Shown piece after piece: positions 44,950 to 54,136 of a stretch of DNA of 64,000 bases. The first letter of the stretch is position 1; each line of letters begins with the position of its first letter. The notes under the pieces are model-generated. The model was not told the DNA's origin. It saw only the letters and a program-made list of their open reading frames with translations, and searched no databases. A program made the position numbers and the translations under genes. This DNA comes from Bacteroidales bacterium (lineage in GTDB: Bacteria; Bacteroidota; Bacteroidia; Bacteroidales; UBA1402), in contig JAFUIP010000014.1 in NCBI GenBank assembly GCA_017468435.1, positions 1-64,000 on the forward strand, read 5' to 3'.

Positions 44950-46698
44950 ATGGACAATACGCAACTGATTCAAGAAGTGACTGCGAAAGCGCAGGTTTGG
45001 TTGGGCGACAACTACGACGCTGAAACGCGTGCCGAAGTACAACGCATGCTCGACAATGAAGACAAAACCGAACTCATCGAATGTTTCTACAAAGACTTGG
45101 AATTCGGTACCGGAGGTTTGCGCGGTATCATGGGCGCAGGCACCAACCGCATGAACATCTACACGGTGGGCTCAGCCACTCAGGGTCTGGCCAACTACTT
45201 GAACAAATCATTTGCCGGTCGCGACAAGATTTCTGTTGCCATCGGTCATGACAGCCGCAACAACAGCCGCCTGTTTGCCGAAATCTCTGCCGACATCTTC
45301 TCGGCCAACGGCATCCATGTTTATCTGTTTGAGAGCTTGCGTCCTACGCCTGAAATGTCTTTCGCCATCCGTCACCTGGGTTGCCAGAGCGGTATCATAC
45401 TGACAGCTTCGCACAACCCCAAGGAATACAATGGATACAAGGCTTATTGGGAAGATGGTGGTCAGATGATTGCTCCTCACGACCGCAATACCATCAACGA
45501 AGTGAACGCCATCAAGTCGGTGAGCGACATCAAGTTCAAGGGTAATCCCGAGCTCATCACCATCATCGGCGAAGAAATCGACAAGATTTATATCGAAAAA
45601 ATCAAGGGCGTTTCCATGTCGCCTAAGGCTATTGAAAACCAAAAGAATCTGAAAATTGTTTATACGCCTATCCACGGCACCGGCATCAAGGTTATTCCTC
45701 AGTGTCTGAGAGCTTTCGGTTTCGAAAACATTATCTCAGTGCCCGAACAGGAAGTTATCAGCGGCGATTTCCCCACCGTTATTTCTCCCAACCCCGAAGA
45801 ACCTGCTGCACTGTCTATGGCCATTGCCAAGGCGAAAGAAGTGGATGCCGACATCGTGATGGCTTCCGACCCCGACTCAGACCGTTTGGGTATTGCCATC
45901 AAGAACGACAAGAACGAATGGATTCTCGTTACCGGCAACCAGAATGCTTTGCTTATCACCGATTACCTTATTAAACAATGGAAGGCTCAAGGCCGTTTGA
46001 ATGGCAACCAATACATGGTGAAGACCATCGTTACCACCGAGCTTCTGAAAGACATCGCCGATAAGAATAGCGTTGAAATCTACGACGTTTACACCGGTTT
46101 CAAATGGATTGCCGGCATCATGTTGCAAGAAGAAGGCAAGAAGGAATTCATCTGCGGTGGCGAAGAAAGCTACGGTTTCTTGGTAGAAGATTTTGTTCGC
46201 GATAAAGATGCTGTTTCGGCTGCTGCCATGATTGCTGAAGTATTGGCTTACGCCAAGGAAAACGGCAAGACGCTTTACGAACAATTGCTCGACATCTACT
46301 TGGAATTCGGTTATTCTAAGGAAAAAGGCATTTCTATCGTGCGCAAGGGAAAATCGGGTGCCGAAGAAATCCAGGCCATGATGGACAACTACCGCGCCAA
46401 CCCCGTGAAAGAATTGGCCGGCTCGCCCGTCACCTTGATCAAAGACTTCAAGACGATGAAGGCCTGCAAGCCTGCCACCGGCGAAGTGTACGATTTGGAC
46501 ATGCCCGAACCTTCTAACGTGCTGCAATATTTCAGCGCCGACGGCACCAAGGTTTCTATTCGTCCTTCAGGCACCGAGCCCAAGATCAAGTTCTATATGG
46601 AAGTTCGTTGCCCCATGGCTAACCGCGCCGACTATGAAAACGCTTCTGCCGCTGCCGACGCCAAGATTGAAGCCATCAAGCAATCTTTGGGAATCTAA
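44950..46698 (+). CDS. Phosphoglucomutase/phosphomannomutase
   Basis: 582 residues. The phosphoserine loop is ILTASHNPKEYNGYK (Ser near 154), the metal loop is SDPDSDRLGIA and the sugar loop is GGEESYGFLVED. The C-terminal phosphate loop is SIRPSGTEPKIKFYMEV. It interconverts glucose-1-phosphate and glucose-6-phosphate (alpha-PGM type, similar to PgcA), linking glycogen and cell-wall sugar pools. It starts 12 bp after the M23 gene. The exact hexose preference is unknown. Confidence 0.93.
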   Translation: MDNTQLIQEVTAKAQVWLGDNYDAETRAEVQRMLDNEDKTELIECFYKDLEFGTGGLRGIMGAGTNRMNIYTVGSATQGLANYLNKSFAGRDKISVAIGHDSRNNSRLFAEISADIFSANGIHVYLFESLRPTPEMSFAIRHLGCQSGIILTASHNPKEYNGYKAYWEDGGQMIAPHDRNTINEVNAIKSVSDIKFKGNPELITIIGEEIDKIYIEKIKGVSMSPKAIENQKNLKIVYTPIHGTGIKVIPQCLRAFGFENIISVPEQEVISGDFPTVISPNPEEPAALSMAIAKAKEVDADIVMASDPDSDRLGIAIKNDKNEWILVTGNQNALLITDYLIKQWKAQGRLNGNQYMVKTIVTTELLKDIADKNSVEIYDVYTGFKWIAGIMLQEEGKKEFICGGEESYGFLVEDFVRDKDAVSAAAMIAEVLAYAKENGKTLYEQLLDIYLEFGYSKEKGISIVRKGKSGAEEIQAMMDNYRANPVKELAGSPVTLIKDFKTMKACKPATGEVYDLDMPEPSNVLQYFSADGTKVSIRPSGTEPKIKFYMEVRCPMANRADYENASAAADAKIEAIKQSLGI

Positions 46699-46730
46699 GC
46701 CATTCATCAGAAACCCAAATACATACAAAG

Positions 46731-46760
46731 AAGCCGCATCTGAAAAGGTGCGGCTTTGTT
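46731..46760 (+). terminator. Terminator after phosphoglucomutase
   Basis: Eleven-bp stem AAGCCGCATCT / AGGTGCGGCTT (one G-T pair), GAAA tetraloop, short TGTT tail. It lies between convergent genes. Confidence 0.75.
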
Positions 46761-46771
46761 GCTGAAAGGGA

Positions 46772-47860
46772 CTATGTGATCTTTGCCGAACGATACTTTG
46801 ACAGCCGGTATTGATTGCTCTCGCGTTTGTAACGAGCCACAGCTATACTGGGGCTGATATGATGCTCGCGGGCGCGCAAAGCGATTTGATCTACAATGTG
46901 ATAGGGATTCAAGCTATTCGTTCCGCCTGCCATTATTTGTTTCCAGATATGGGAAGGAACCAGGTATTCTGAAGCATATTTATTAGCTTCGCGTTCTTTC
47001 GCATCCAAAATATGCTCATCCATACTGATAAAAGATTCATTGTCATTCTTGATATGCAAAGAAATATGCCCCAATTCGTGAATAATATCAAATGCCAGTT
47101 TATCGATATCATTATATCTATACGTTGCCACAATCGTATATCTTCCATATAGTTTGCTCGAATACGCATCAACAGGCGTTTTTGGAAGTTTAGGCACATG
47201 AAGATACAGAATACCGTTGCGATTGAGCGTCTCCTTTATGACTTCAATAGTAAGACTTCCCTCATTGGCATAAGTTGCAATTTGCTTTGCTGCTCTATCA
47301 GCATTTCCTTCGACATAATTACATTCTATAGAAACCTCCTTGGCCTGCCTATTGACAATATACAACCAAGTTCGAAGATTTCGCTCGTCTATCTGACAGG
47401 CATCGCTTTTTTTATAGTATCCAAGTTTGCAGCTCATAACTTTTCGCAGATCCTCAAGATTTTCCTCAATAAACTGAATCCGTTTATGCGCTTCGACCCA
47501 CGATATATTGAAATACGTATAAATAGCCTTGAGATTCAATAGAGTATTATATTTATTTTCCTTTTGTTGCGCAAGCCCTTCTTCTTCTCCCCTTGCCTTT
47601 ATCAACCTCGAATAATAATGATAATTGGCTTGCAGGTTCATCCAATCTGTAAAGGATATGCCAAGCGCGGCCTCCAATTTGCAGGCAATCTTCTCGCTAA
47701 TATCCATCTTCCCCTTAATCAAGCTGTTAAGATGAGTAGGTTGCATTCCTATCTGTTTGGCAAAATCCTTCTGCTTGATGCCTCGCTCTTTCAATTCTTC
47801 TCCCAAGATTTCTCCCGGATGAGCAATAGCAAAAGGAACAAACTCATTTCTTGTTTCCAT
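46772..47860 (-). CDS. HigA-type antitoxin fused to ImmA/IrrE-type metallopeptidase domain
   Basis: 362 residues, where a plain HigA has about 100. Residues 10-80 are a HigA-like XRE HTH (HPGEILGEELKERGIKQKDF, LIKGKMDISEKIACKLEAAL, ending FTDWMNLQANY). The C-terminal half is a DUF955/ImmA-IrrE zinc peptidase with DIIHELGHISLHI (HEXXH, residues 261-265) and a later EANKYASEYLVP. It follows a HigB-type toxin with a 17-bp overlap. Antitoxin and autoregulator roles are inferred. The peptidase might cleave a repressor or the antitoxin itself under stress. Confidence 0.85.
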   Translation of the reverse strand: METRNEFVPFAIAHPGEILGEELKERGIKQKDFAKQIGMQPTHLNSLIKGKMDISEKIACKLEAALGISFTDWMNLQANYHYYSRLIKARGEEEGLAQQKENKYNTLLNLKAIYTYFNISWVEAHKRIQFIEENLEDLRKVMSCKLGYYKKSDACQIDERNLRTWLYIVNRQAKEVSIECNYVEGNADRAAKQIATYANEGSLTIEVIKETLNRNGILYLHVPKLPKTPVDAYSSKLYGRYTIVATYRYNDIDKLAFDIIHELGHISLHIKNDNESFISMDEHILDAKEREANKYASEYLVPSHIWKQIMAGGTNSLNPYHIVDQIALRAREHHISPSIAVARYKRESNQYRLSKYRSAKIT

Positions 47861-48173
47861 AGTGCTTGGTATTTAATTCTATAACTTTTATTTCTATCCC
47901 ATTATTTCTTTCTGTGAACAACAATCGTTCCGGCCGTCCATTGCAAATCCTAACAGAACTAAGTCCGCCCAGATTTCCTCGAAGCTGCTCGTAATGCATG
48001 AAAGAATAATTTTTGAGTGAGGCTGTGCTTCTTGCCACCAACAAGGTTGTCATACACCTTTTCAACCCCGACATAAACTTATTGTCGCGAACATATATCT
48101 TAAACTCATTCTTATTGGACTTTCCGGCTATACAAAATTCTTCCAATGTTTCATCAGAAAAAGTGATTCTCAT
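47844..48173 (-). CDS. HigB-type toxin (RelE/ParE superfamily)
   Basis: 109 residues from ATG 48173. The frame is open 14 codons further up, but that overlaps the promoter. The C-terminal part has GNLGGLSSVRICNGRPERLL and ERNNGIEIKVIELNTKHYG, a RelE-like beta-sheet with basic residues. The partner is the HigA-peptidase fusion 17 bp into its 3' end. The toxin-before-antitoxin order is that of higBA systems, whose toxins usually cut mRNA on the ribosome. Activity not provable by eye. Confidence 0.75.
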   Translation of the reverse strand: MRITFSDETLEEFCIAGKSNKNEFKIYVRDNKFMSGLKRCMTTLLVARSTASLKNYSFMHYEQLRGNLGGLSSVRICNGRPERLLFTERNNGIEIKVIELNTKHYGNKK

Positions 48174-48193
48174 AGGTATTACATTTTTGTCCG

Positions 48194-48224
48194 CAAAGAT
48201 ATATACAGATTGCAAAAATTACAA
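48194..48224 (-). promoter_or_regulatory. Promoter of the toxin-antitoxin unit
   Basis: Reverse strand: TTG (48224-48222), 20 bp spacer, TATCTTTG (48201-48194). Both elements match the Bacteroidetes consensus. Leader about 14 nt. Confidence 0.75.
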
Positions 48225-48248
48225 TATTTATGTAATTATCCTTGCAAC

Positions 48249-48286
48249 AAAAAATATGCCCCGTATGCAAGAGTAGCTTACGGAGC
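48249..48286 (-). terminator. Terminator of the Wzz-like gene
   Basis: Eleven-position stem with two mismatches (GCTCCGTAAGC / GCATACGGGGC on the reverse strand), seven-base loop, then ATATTTTTT. Confidence 0.6.
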
Positions 48287-48321
48287 AGATTGTAACAAAA
48301 CCAAAGCGAAAGGGAATCTCC

Positions 48322-49308
48322 CTATTTCTTATTGAAGAAGGCAGAAATCTTTTTCCAATGGATGATGAGCAGTACCATGGCGTAGCCAAGCACAAGACCT
48401 TGGAAGATGCCTACCATAATCTGCCATTGAAACGAAGCTCGCGGATTGCTGTAGTAAGTAATAGGCGTGTTGTAGAAAATCGGACCTTCGTTCAAATCGT
48501 TCATGGTGAGCTGATGCTCGTAAATCATTTCGTTGATACGGTTCTTGTCCCAACTCAACACCTGGATGAATGTTCCTGAGCCATAGGTAGAAGTGGCGCC
48601 ACGACGCGTTTCGATAAATCCGGAACCGGCTTCTTCCTTTTGCAAGGCAAGATTCTGCAAAGAATCGATTTTACGAAGTTCGCTTTCGAGAGCGGTGATA
48701 CAGCCTTGCACATAGATCTTGTTGGTTTCCCAAGCCGACTGCATCACGGGCGAGGCATTCAGATAATCCATCAAAGCTTGACGGAAAACAGGCACCACGT
48801 CTTTGTCGGTAACATTCACTTCCACGTAAAATACCTTGGTGGCCCAAACATTGAAATTACGTTCCTCAGCCTTTTCGTCGTCCACTTCCATCTTGTATTC
48901 TTCCTTGTAGTCAATCAGCTCGATGGTACCATCGTCGTTGAGGTCGATAACGTAGTAAGGCTCAATAGAGATGATGGCATCTTTCTGTTCTTCGGTAAGG
49001 CCGGCAAATTCGGCAAATTCGTCCATATCGAGATTGCGAATTTCTTCGATACTGAAATACGGCTTCTTGGAGAAAGTGTTCACGGCAAAACCTGCTTTCA
49101 CGGCTTTAGATTGGTTGGTGAGGAAATAATCGGAGATAGACAAAGCCAAACCAATAAGCACACAAACAAGCATCACCCATTTGCGTTGCCAGAGCATTCT
49201 CAGACACCATGCGGCGCAATCGACAAAAAACATGAAAACTTTCACCAAAAACTTCCAGCAGACAACCAGAAGATCTATTAAACTAAGGTCTTTTCTTTGT
49301 TCTTCCAT
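48322..49308 (-). CDS. Wzz-like chain-length-determinant membrane protein
   Basis: 328 residues from ATG 49308. An upstream in-frame ATG (49332) would lie at the -7 box. Transmembrane segments at about 45-65 (WVMLVCVLIGLALSISDYFL) and near the C-terminus (IMVGIFQGLVLGYAMVLLII) flank a large periplasmic domain with coiled-coil potential (ITALESELRKIDSLQNLALQ). This is the Wzz/PCP layout, but the cytoplasmic kinase domain of PCP2 proteins is absent. No O-antigen or capsule genes lie next to it in this window, so the partner locus is unknown. Confidence 0.75.
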   Translation of the reverse strand: MEEQRKDLSLIDLLVVCWKFLVKVFMFFVDCAAWCLRMLWQRKWVMLVCVLIGLALSISDYFLTNQSKAVKAGFAVNTFSKKPYFSIEEIRNLDMDEFAEFAGLTEEQKDAIISIEPYYVIDLNDDGTIELIDYKEEYKMEVDDEKAEERNFNVWATKVFYVEVNVTDKDVVPVFRQALMDYLNASPVMQSAWETNKIYVQGCITALESELRKIDSLQNLALQKEEAGSGFIETRRGATSTYGSGTFIQVLSWDKNRINEMIYEHQLTMNDLNEGPIFYNTPITYYSNPRASFQWQIMVGIFQGLVLGYAMVLLIIHWKKISAFFNKK

Positions 49309-49329
49309 ATCAAAAAATTTACAATGGCG

Positions 49330-49337
49330 CAAAGATA
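49330..49337 (-). promoter_or_regulatory. -7 element for the Wzz-like gene
   Basis: Reverse-strand TATCTTTG fits TAnnTTTG, 21 bp upstream of ATG 49308. No TTG is seen at -33. Confidence 0.5.
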
Positions 49338-49410
49338 AAATTTTTTATTAAGATTTTTTTTGTTTTAGGATTTTTAATACCTACTTTCGTCTGCACTAAA
49401 TCAAAATAGT

Positions 49411-51369
49411 ATGAGTTACTTAAAATTTGACAAGGCATTAATGGTCAACTTGCAACAGTCGCTCACCAAAGAGCTTTTGCAAGCCAATAAGACCGGAGCC
49501 TACAGTTATTCTACCATAGTGGACTGTAACACCCGTAAATACAACGGTTTGTTGGTAGTTCCCTTAGCCGAATTCGAAGGAAGAAACCATGTTCTCATTT
49601 CTTCTTTGGATGCCACCGTCATTCAGCACGGTGCCGAATTCAACCTGGGACTTCACAAATACCCCGGTGACAACTACAGTCCGAAAGGTCACAAGTACAT
49701 CCGTCAATTCGAGTGTGATGGTATTCCCACCACCATTTATCGTGTAGGCGGTGTTATTCTCTCTCGCGAAAAGATTTTCATGTCTTTCGAAAATCGTATT
49801 CTTATCCGTTACACATTGCTCGAAGCCCATTCGCCCACGAAACTGCGCTTCAAACCTTTCCTGGCTTTCCGCGACACCAATGCGCTCAGCCACGAAAACA
49901 ACCAGATCAACAAAGATTATCAGGTGGTTGACAATGGTATTAAGATGTGTTTGTATCCCGGATTCCCTGAACTTCACATGCAATTCTCTGTGAAGAACGA
50001 ATTCGTTTATCAGCCCGACTGGTATCGAGATATAGAATACATGAAGGAGCAAGAACGCGGTTACGAATTCAAGGAAGATTTGTTTGTACCCGGTTATTTC
50101 GAAATGCCTATCAAGAAAGGCCAGAGCATCACTTTCTCGGCTTCTCTCGATCCCATGCCTTCCAACAAAATCAAAAAGGCATTCGACGACGAAAAGGCTC
50201 AACGTCAGCCGCGTACCAGCTTCACCAATTGCTTGAAGTCGGCCACATACCAATTCTATAATAAGCACAAAGACGGACAGCGCTACATTTTGGCCGGTTA
50301 TCCTTGGTTCAAATGCCGCGCCCGCGATATGTTCGTTGCCCTGCCCGGTTGTACGCTGAGTGCCGACAATCCAAAATTGTTCGAAGCCATCATGAAGACC
50401 GGCGAAAAGGCTTTGCGCAACTACATGGGCGAACAGCCGCTCGACTGCGATGTCACCGAAATCGATGCGCCCGATGTACCGCTGTGGATGATTTGGGCCG
50501 TACAACAATATGCCAAGGAAATGGGTCAGAGCAAGGCTGTGGAAAAATACGGACAATTGCTGCTCGACACCATGGATTTCCTGATGAATCAGCGTCATAA
50601 GAATTTGTTTGTTCACGAAAATGGTTTGGTTTATTCTTACGGAAAAGACAAACCCGTGAGCTGGATGAACTCGACCATGTACGGAAAGCCGCTGGTACCT
50701 CGCAGTGGATATTTGGTTGAATTCAATGCCCTTTGGTACAATGCGCTGCGTTTCGTTGCCAACATCGCTCGTGAATTGGGCGAAGATTATCAGGCCGACA
50801 ATATGGAATCCTTGGCTGCCAAGTGCGGACAGTCTTTCGTCAGTGTATTCCGCAATGGCTATGGCTACCTTTACGATTACGTTGATGGCGACATGGTAGA
50901 TTGGAGCGTTCGCCCGAACCAGATTTTCGCCGCTTCGCTGGATTTTTCTCCACTGGACAAGATGCAGAAAAAACAAGTACTCGACATTGTCACCAAGGAA
51001 TTGCTCACGCCTAAGGGATTGCGTACCTTGAGTCCGAAGAGCATGGGTTACAACCCTGTTTTCGAAGGTCCGGAAGATCGACGCACATGGGCTTATCATC
51101 AGGGAACTGCCTGGCCTTGGCTCATGGGCGCTTACTTGGAAGCCTATCTTAAGATTTATCGCATGAGCGGACTGAATTTCGCAGAACGTTGTATCTACGA
51201 ATTCGAAGACGATTTGATTGACCGCGGTATCAGCTCTATCTCAGAACTTTTCGATGGAAATCCGCCTTACAGAGGCCGTGGTGGTATCGCCTTCGCCATG
51301 AGCGTTGCCGAAATCTTACGTGTTAAAAAACTGATTAGCAAACTTTCAGAAAATTCAGCACAATTATGA
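49411..51369 (+). CDS. Glycogen debranching enzyme (amylo-alpha-1,6-glucosidase-like)
   Basis: 652 residues. N-terminal GDE_N domain (TGAYSYSTIVDCNTRKYNGL), then a (alpha/alpha)6 C-terminal domain of the GH133 type (YPWFKCRARDMFVALPGCTL, WMNSTMYGKPLVPRSGYLVE, YHQGTAWPWLMGAYLEAY). It removes alpha-1,6 branches. It is first in a three-gene alpha-glucan operon and overlaps the next gene by ATGA. The best upstream -7 candidate is TACTTTCG at 49382, with one mismatch. Confidence 0.92.
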   Translation: MSYLKFDKALMVNLQQSLTKELLQANKTGAYSYSTIVDCNTRKYNGLLVVPLAEFEGRNHVLISSLDATVIQHGAEFNLGLHKYPGDNYSPKGHKYIRQFECDGIPTTIYRVGGVILSREKIFMSFENRILIRYTLLEAHSPTKLRFKPFLAFRDTNALSHENNQINKDYQVVDNGIKMCLYPGFPELHMQFSVKNEFVYQPDWYRDIEYMKEQERGYEFKEDLFVPGYFEMPIKKGQSITFSASLDPMPSNKIKKAFDDEKAQRQPRTSFTNCLKSATYQFYNKHKDGQRYILAGYPWFKCRARDMFVALPGCTLSADNPKLFEAIMKTGEKALRNYMGEQPLDCDVTEIDAPDVPLWMIWAVQQYAKEMGQSKAVEKYGQLLLDTMDFLMNQRHKNLFVHENGLVYSYGKDKPVSWMNSTMYGKPLVPRSGYLVEFNALWYNALRFVANIARELGEDYQADNMESLAAKCGQSFVSVFRNGYGYLYDYVDGDMVDWSVRPNQIFAASLDFSPLDKMQKKQVLDIVTKELLTPKGLRTLSPKSMGYNPVFEGPEDRRTWAYHQGTAWPWLMGAYLEAYLKIYRMSGLNFAERCIYEFEDDLIDRGISSISELFDGNPPYRGRGGIAFAMSVAEILRVKKLISKLSENSAQL

Positions 51370-52628
51370 AAGCATTAATGTTTGGCTGGGAATTTCCGCC
51401 GCATATTTTAGGAGGTTTAGGTACCGCCAGTTTCGGTCTGACCCGAGGCATGGCAAAACAGGAAGACATGGACATCACGTTCTGTATTCCGAAACCTTAT
51501 GGCGATGAAGACCAGAGTTTTCTGAAAATCATCGGTTTGAACAATACGCCCGTTGTTTGGAAAGATGTTCCTTACGAAACTTTGAAAGAACGTTTTGGCT
51601 CGTACATGGATCCGCAGCAGTATTACGATTTGCGCGACCATATCTATGCCGATTTCCGTTATCTGCACACCAACGACCTTGGTTGTATCGAATTCTCAGG
51701 ACGTTATCCCGACAACTTGTTGGAAGAAATCAACAACTACTCTATCTGCGCAGGCGTCATTGCCCGCACCGAACAGTTCGACATCATTCACTCGCACGAC
51801 TGGCTCACCTATCCTGCCGGTATTCATGCCAAAAGCGTGAGCGGCAAACCTTTGGTGATTCACGTGCACGCCACCGACTTCGACCGTAGCCGCGGCAATG
51901 TGAACCCCGACGTATATCGCATCGAAAAAGACGGTATGGACAATGCCGACCACATCATGTGCGTGAGCGACCTTACCCGCGACACCGTTATCAATAAGTA
52001 TCATCAGGATCCGCGCAAGGTGAGCACCGTTCACAATGCTGTTGAGCCTATCAGTCAGGCTATTGCCGACATCGAACCTATTCGCAACTGCCAACAGAAA
52101 GTGGTGACCTTCCTGGGCCGTATCACCATGCAGAAGGGTCCGGAATACTTTGTGGAAGCGGCTTATCGTGTACTGCAAAAAACCGACAATGTACGTTTCG
52201 TGATGGCCGGTAGCGGTGACATGATGAACGCCATGATCAGCCTGGCAGCCAAGCGCGGCATTGCCGACAAATTCCACTTCCCCGGTTTCCAGAAAGGATT
52301 GGACGTTTACAAAATGCTGAAATCGAGCGACGTATATATCATGCCTTCGGTTTCTGAACCTTTCGGTATTTCTCCGCTCGAAGCCATGCAGGTGGGCGTT
52401 CCTTCCATCATCTCGAAACAATCGGGTTGCGCCGAAATCTTGAACAATGTCATCAAGACAGACTATTGGGACATCGACGCCATGGCTGACGCCATTTACT
52501 CCATCATCACCTATCCCGCCATGTACGATTATCTCCGCATCGAAGGAAAACGCGAAGTGGACGAAATCAAGTGGGAATACGCCGGCCTGAAGGTGCGCAA
52601 GATTTACGATCAAGTTTTAGGTAGATAA
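51366..52628 (+). CDS. Glycosyltransferase, GT4/glycogen-synthase-like
   Basis: 420 residues. The N-domain has a GT5/GT4-like glycine loop (GWEFPPHILGGLGTASFGL) and IIHSHDWLTYPAGIHA. The C-domain has VVTFLGRITMQKGPEYFVEA (GRxxxxKG) and MPSVSEPFGISPLEAMQVG (E-x7-E motif). It probably builds alpha-1,4-glucan with ADP- or UDP-glucose, matching MalP/GlgM-like bacterial glycogen synthases. It is placed between the debranching enzyme and a GH57 amylase. Confidence 0.92.
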   Translation: MKALMFGWEFPPHILGGLGTASFGLTRGMAKQEDMDITFCIPKPYGDEDQSFLKIIGLNNTPVVWKDVPYETLKERFGSYMDPQQYYDLRDHIYADFRYLHTNDLGCIEFSGRYPDNLLEEINNYSICAGVIARTEQFDIIHSHDWLTYPAGIHAKSVSGKPLVIHVHATDFDRSRGNVNPDVYRIEKDGMDNADHIMCVSDLTRDTVINKYHQDPRKVSTVHNAVEPISQAIADIEPIRNCQQKVVTFLGRITMQKGPEYFVEAAYRVLQKTDNVRFVMAGSGDMMNAMISLAAKRGIADKFHFPGFQKGLDVYKMLKSSDVYIMPSVSEPFGISPLEAMQVGVPSIISKQSGCAEILNNVIKTDYWDIDAMADAIYSIITYPAMYDYLRIEGKREVDEIKWEYAGLKVRKIYDQVLGR

Positions 52629-52648
52629 TAATATTAAAAGCATACGTT

Positions 52649-54040
52649 ATGAAAACTATTTGTTTCTATTTCCAGATTCATCAACCATTCCGTCTGAAAA
52701 GATACCGCTTTTTTGATATCGGTGCAGACCATTATTATTATGATGACTTCACCAACGAGCAAATTATGCAGCGCATTGCCGCTTGTTCATTCTTGCCTGC
52801 CAACCAGATGCTCTTGGAAATGATTGAAGCCAACAAGGGTAAATTCAAAGTTGCCTTTTCTATTTCGGGCGTGGCTTTGGATCAGTTGGAACAATATGCT
52901 CCCGAAGTGATTGAAAGTTTCCAGGCCTTGGCCAAGACCGGTTGTGTGGAATTCCTGACCGAAACCAGCGCGCACTCTTTGGCTTCTATCAAGGACGAAG
53001 AAGAATTTTGTCGCCAGGTGAAGGATCAACAACAGCATATCCAGCGTCTGTTCGGCCAAAAGCCCAAAACCTTCCGCAACACCGAGCTTATTTATTCCGA
53101 TGAAATCGGCGATATCGTTTATTCTTTGGGATACAAGACCATCATCACCGACGGCGCCAAGGCTGTTTTGGGATGGAAGAGCCCGAACTTCGTATATCAC
53201 AGCGCCACCAACAGCAACCTCAAACTTTTGCTCAAGAACAACAAGCTGAGCGATGATATGTCGTTCCGTTTCTCTAACTACGATTGGAGCGAATATCCTC
53301 TGGTAGCTGACAAATTCATCGATTGGATTGCACAAACACCAGAAGGCGAACAGGTTATCAACTTGTTTATGAACTACGAAACCTTCGGCAACTTGCAACC
53401 TCAAGAAAGCGGCATCTTCGAATTCATGAAGGCATTGCCCTATTTCGCAGCTCAAAGAGGTATTGAATTCCTGACTCCGAGCGAAGTAGCTCTGAAACTG
53501 AAATCGGTAGGCGAACTGAGTGTGCCCAATCCCATTTCTTGGGCCGACGAAGAAAACGACCTCAGCTCTTGGATGGGTAACGACTTGCAACGTGAAGCCT
53601 TGAACAAGCTTTACAGCGTATCGGAACGTATCCATCTTTGCAAGGACCGTCGTTTGCTGCAAGATTGGAAGTACCTGCAAATCAGCGACCACTTCTTCTA
53701 CATGAGCACCAAACAATTTACCGATGGCGGTTTGTACAAATATTTCAGTCCCTACGATTCTCCATTCGATGCTTTCACCAACTACATGAACGTGTTGGCC
53801 GACTTCTTGGATCGTTTGGAAGCTCAATTCCCCAGCGATGTTGACAACGAAGAATTGAATTCTTTGCTTACCACCATCGAAAATCAGGAAAAGGAAATTG
53901 AAAAGCTCGAAAAGGAACTGAAGAAAACGGCTAAGAAGCCTGCTGAAAAGAAAGCAGCCGAGAAAAAGCCTGCAACGGAGAAAAAGTCCGCTGCCGCTGC
54001 CAAAAAAGCAGTGAAGAAAGCCTCTAAAAAGGCTGAATAA
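52649..54040 (+). CDS. GH57 alpha-amylase-like enzyme with Lys/Ala-rich tail
   Basis: 463 residues. The GH57 start is CFYFQIHQPFRLKRYRFFDI. The catalytic nucleophile is expected in FRNTELIYSDEI (Glu). Other motifs are INLFMNYETFGN and FLTPSEVALKL. From about residue 410 a coiled-coil and Lys/Ala-rich low-complexity tail follows (KKPAEKKAAEKKPATEKK). GH57 enzymes hydrolyse or transfer alpha-1,4-glucan. Third gene of the glycogen operon, 20 bp after the glycosyltransferase. Confidence 0.92.
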   Translation: MKTICFYFQIHQPFRLKRYRFFDIGADHYYYDDFTNEQIMQRIAACSFLPANQMLLEMIEANKGKFKVAFSISGVALDQLEQYAPEVIESFQALAKTGCVEFLTETSAHSLASIKDEEEFCRQVKDQQQHIQRLFGQKPKTFRNTELIYSDEIGDIVYSLGYKTIITDGAKAVLGWKSPNFVYHSATNSNLKLLLKNNKLSDDMSFRFSNYDWSEYPLVADKFIDWIAQTPEGEQVINLFMNYETFGNLQPQESGIFEFMKALPYFAAQRGIEFLTPSEVALKLKSVGELSVPNPISWADEENDLSSWMGNDLQREALNKLYSVSERIHLCKDRRLLQDWKYLQISDHFFYMSTKQFTDGGLYKYFSPYDSPFDAFTNYMNVLADFLDRLEAQFPSDVDNEELNSLLTTIENQEKEIEKLEKELKKTAKKPAEKKAAEKKPATEKKSAAAAKKAVKKASKKAE

Positions 54041-54087
54041 GTTTCCGGAAACATACGCGTCTTGGCCAGTGTTGCCAAGATGAACGA

Positions 54088-54114
54088 GCGAGCGCGCCCT
54101 GCGGGCGCGCTCGC
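54088..54114 (+). terminator. GC-rich hairpin after the glycogen operon
   Basis: Twelve-bp perfect stem GCGAGCGCGCCC / GGGCGCGCTCGC with loop TGC. No T tail, so it may be a 3'-end stabiliser or a repetitive extragenic palindrome rather than a classical terminator. Confidence 0.5.
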
Positions 54115-54136
54115 TGTCGCTTAATGAACCGACTTG

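Noticed and set aside
49564..51099. A 511-codon frame opposite the debranching enzyme
   Set aside because: Shadow of the GDE gene, which has intact family motifs and operon context.
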